Assembly (NCBI GenBank): GCA_022866645.1 | Contig: JALHUQ010000236.1 | Span: 1-5,166 of the forward strand | Length of the DNA: 5,166 bases | Direction: 5' to 3' | DNA from: Woeseiaceae bacterium | GTDB taxonomy: Bacteria > Pseudomonadota > Gammaproteobacteria > Steroidobacterales > Woeseiaceae | Part shown: piece after piece, positions 5,022 to 5,166 of the stretch | Layout: each line of letters starts with the position of its first letter | How positions within the stretch are numbered: position 1 is the first letter of the stretch | Position numbers and translations under genes: made by a program | The notes under the pieces: generated by a model | The model's database searches: none | Seen by the model: only the letters and a program-made list of their open reading frames with translations | Told to the model about the DNA's origin: nothing

Positions 5022-5166
5022 GATCCAGGTTCGGCCGGATGACGATGTCGGTGCGCCGATTACGTGCGCGACCCGCTTCGGTCTCGTTACTGGAAACCGG
5101 GCGTGTCTCGCCGTATCCGGTTGCGATGAGTCGGTACGTCGGAATACGCATCGCGTTGATCATGTA
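5014..5166 (-). CDS. OmpA/MotB-like peptidoglycan-binding protein, C-terminal end only
   Basis: The minus strand is open from the right edge to a TAG at 5016-5014, giving the last 50 residues of a protein whose start lies beyond the window. It contains YRLIATGYGETRPVSSNETE and then GRARNRRTDIVI, the classic end of the OmpA C-terminal domain: a GYGE..PV..N.T..GR..NRR pattern whose arginines line the site binding the diaminopimelate of peptidoglycan. The protein should therefore sit in the periplasm or be anchored in the outer or inner membrane and contact the cell wall. The TDIVI ending is also common in MotB-like stator proteins, so porin-type, Pal-type and MotB-type parents all remain possible. 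It is too short for the ordinary ORF threshold and has no start codon here. The gene is convergent with the alpha/beta hydrolase and overlaps its last 8 bases. Confidence 0.82.
   Translation of the reverse strand, partial: YMINAMRIPTYRLIATGYGETRPVSSNETEAGRARNRRTDIVIRPNLDPS

Noticed and set aside
1..5166. Mobile element, CRISPR array, tRNA/rRNA or phage component
   Set aside because: Reading both strands showed no transposase or integrase motifs, no spaced direct repeats, no terminal inverted repeats with target duplications and no RNA gene signatures; composition is even across the window.

Overview
The window is bacterial DNA of moderately high GC content, densely packed with single-copy chromosomal-type genes. 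The protein families present (BatD, a group I truncated haemoglobin, an HxlR regulator, an E. coli-type glyoxalase I, a YigB-like HAD phosphatase and an OmpA C-terminus) point to a free-living, respiring proteobacterium, most likely a gammaproteobacterium. The genus cannot be read from the sequence. I see no rRNA, tRNA, CRISPR array, insertion sequence or phage gene. Two genes are cut by the window edges: batD at the left and an OmpA-domain gene at the right.

Layout: (1) 1-1539 (+), the C-terminal 512 residues of BatD, the inner-membrane protein of the Bat (aerotolerance) cluster. (2) 1541-2014 (-), a small secreted truncated haemoglobin, convergent with batD and one base away from it. (3) 2015-2182, a 168-bp divergent promoter region with three dyad-symmetric elements. 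(4) 2183-2890 (+), an HxlR-type winged-helix regulator carrying a C-terminal SCP2-like ligand-binding domain. (5) 2910-3329 (-), a glyoxalase I with all four metal ligands, convergent with the regulator. (6) 3402-4091 (+), a YigB-like HAD phosphatase, followed 3 bp later by (7) 4095-5021 (+), a serine alpha/beta hydrolase, probably co-transcribed. (8) 5014-5166 (-), the last 50 residues of an OmpA/MotB-like peptidoglycan-binding protein. Its stop codon overlaps the hydrolase stop inside a CTAGCTAG palindrome.

How the genes may work together: the haemoglobin and the HxlR regulator share a divergent promoter, and the regulator probably controls itself and perhaps the haemoglobin through the dyads beside its promoter. 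HxlR proteins often sense electrophiles or oxidants through an N-terminal cysteine, which is present here. A glyoxalase, which removes methylglyoxal, is the next gene, so the middle of the window may be a small stress or detoxification neighbourhood. That link is inference from gene position. No wholly new system is evident. The most distinctive items are the unusual distal haem pocket of the exported haemoglobin and the operator-like repeats upstream of the regulator.
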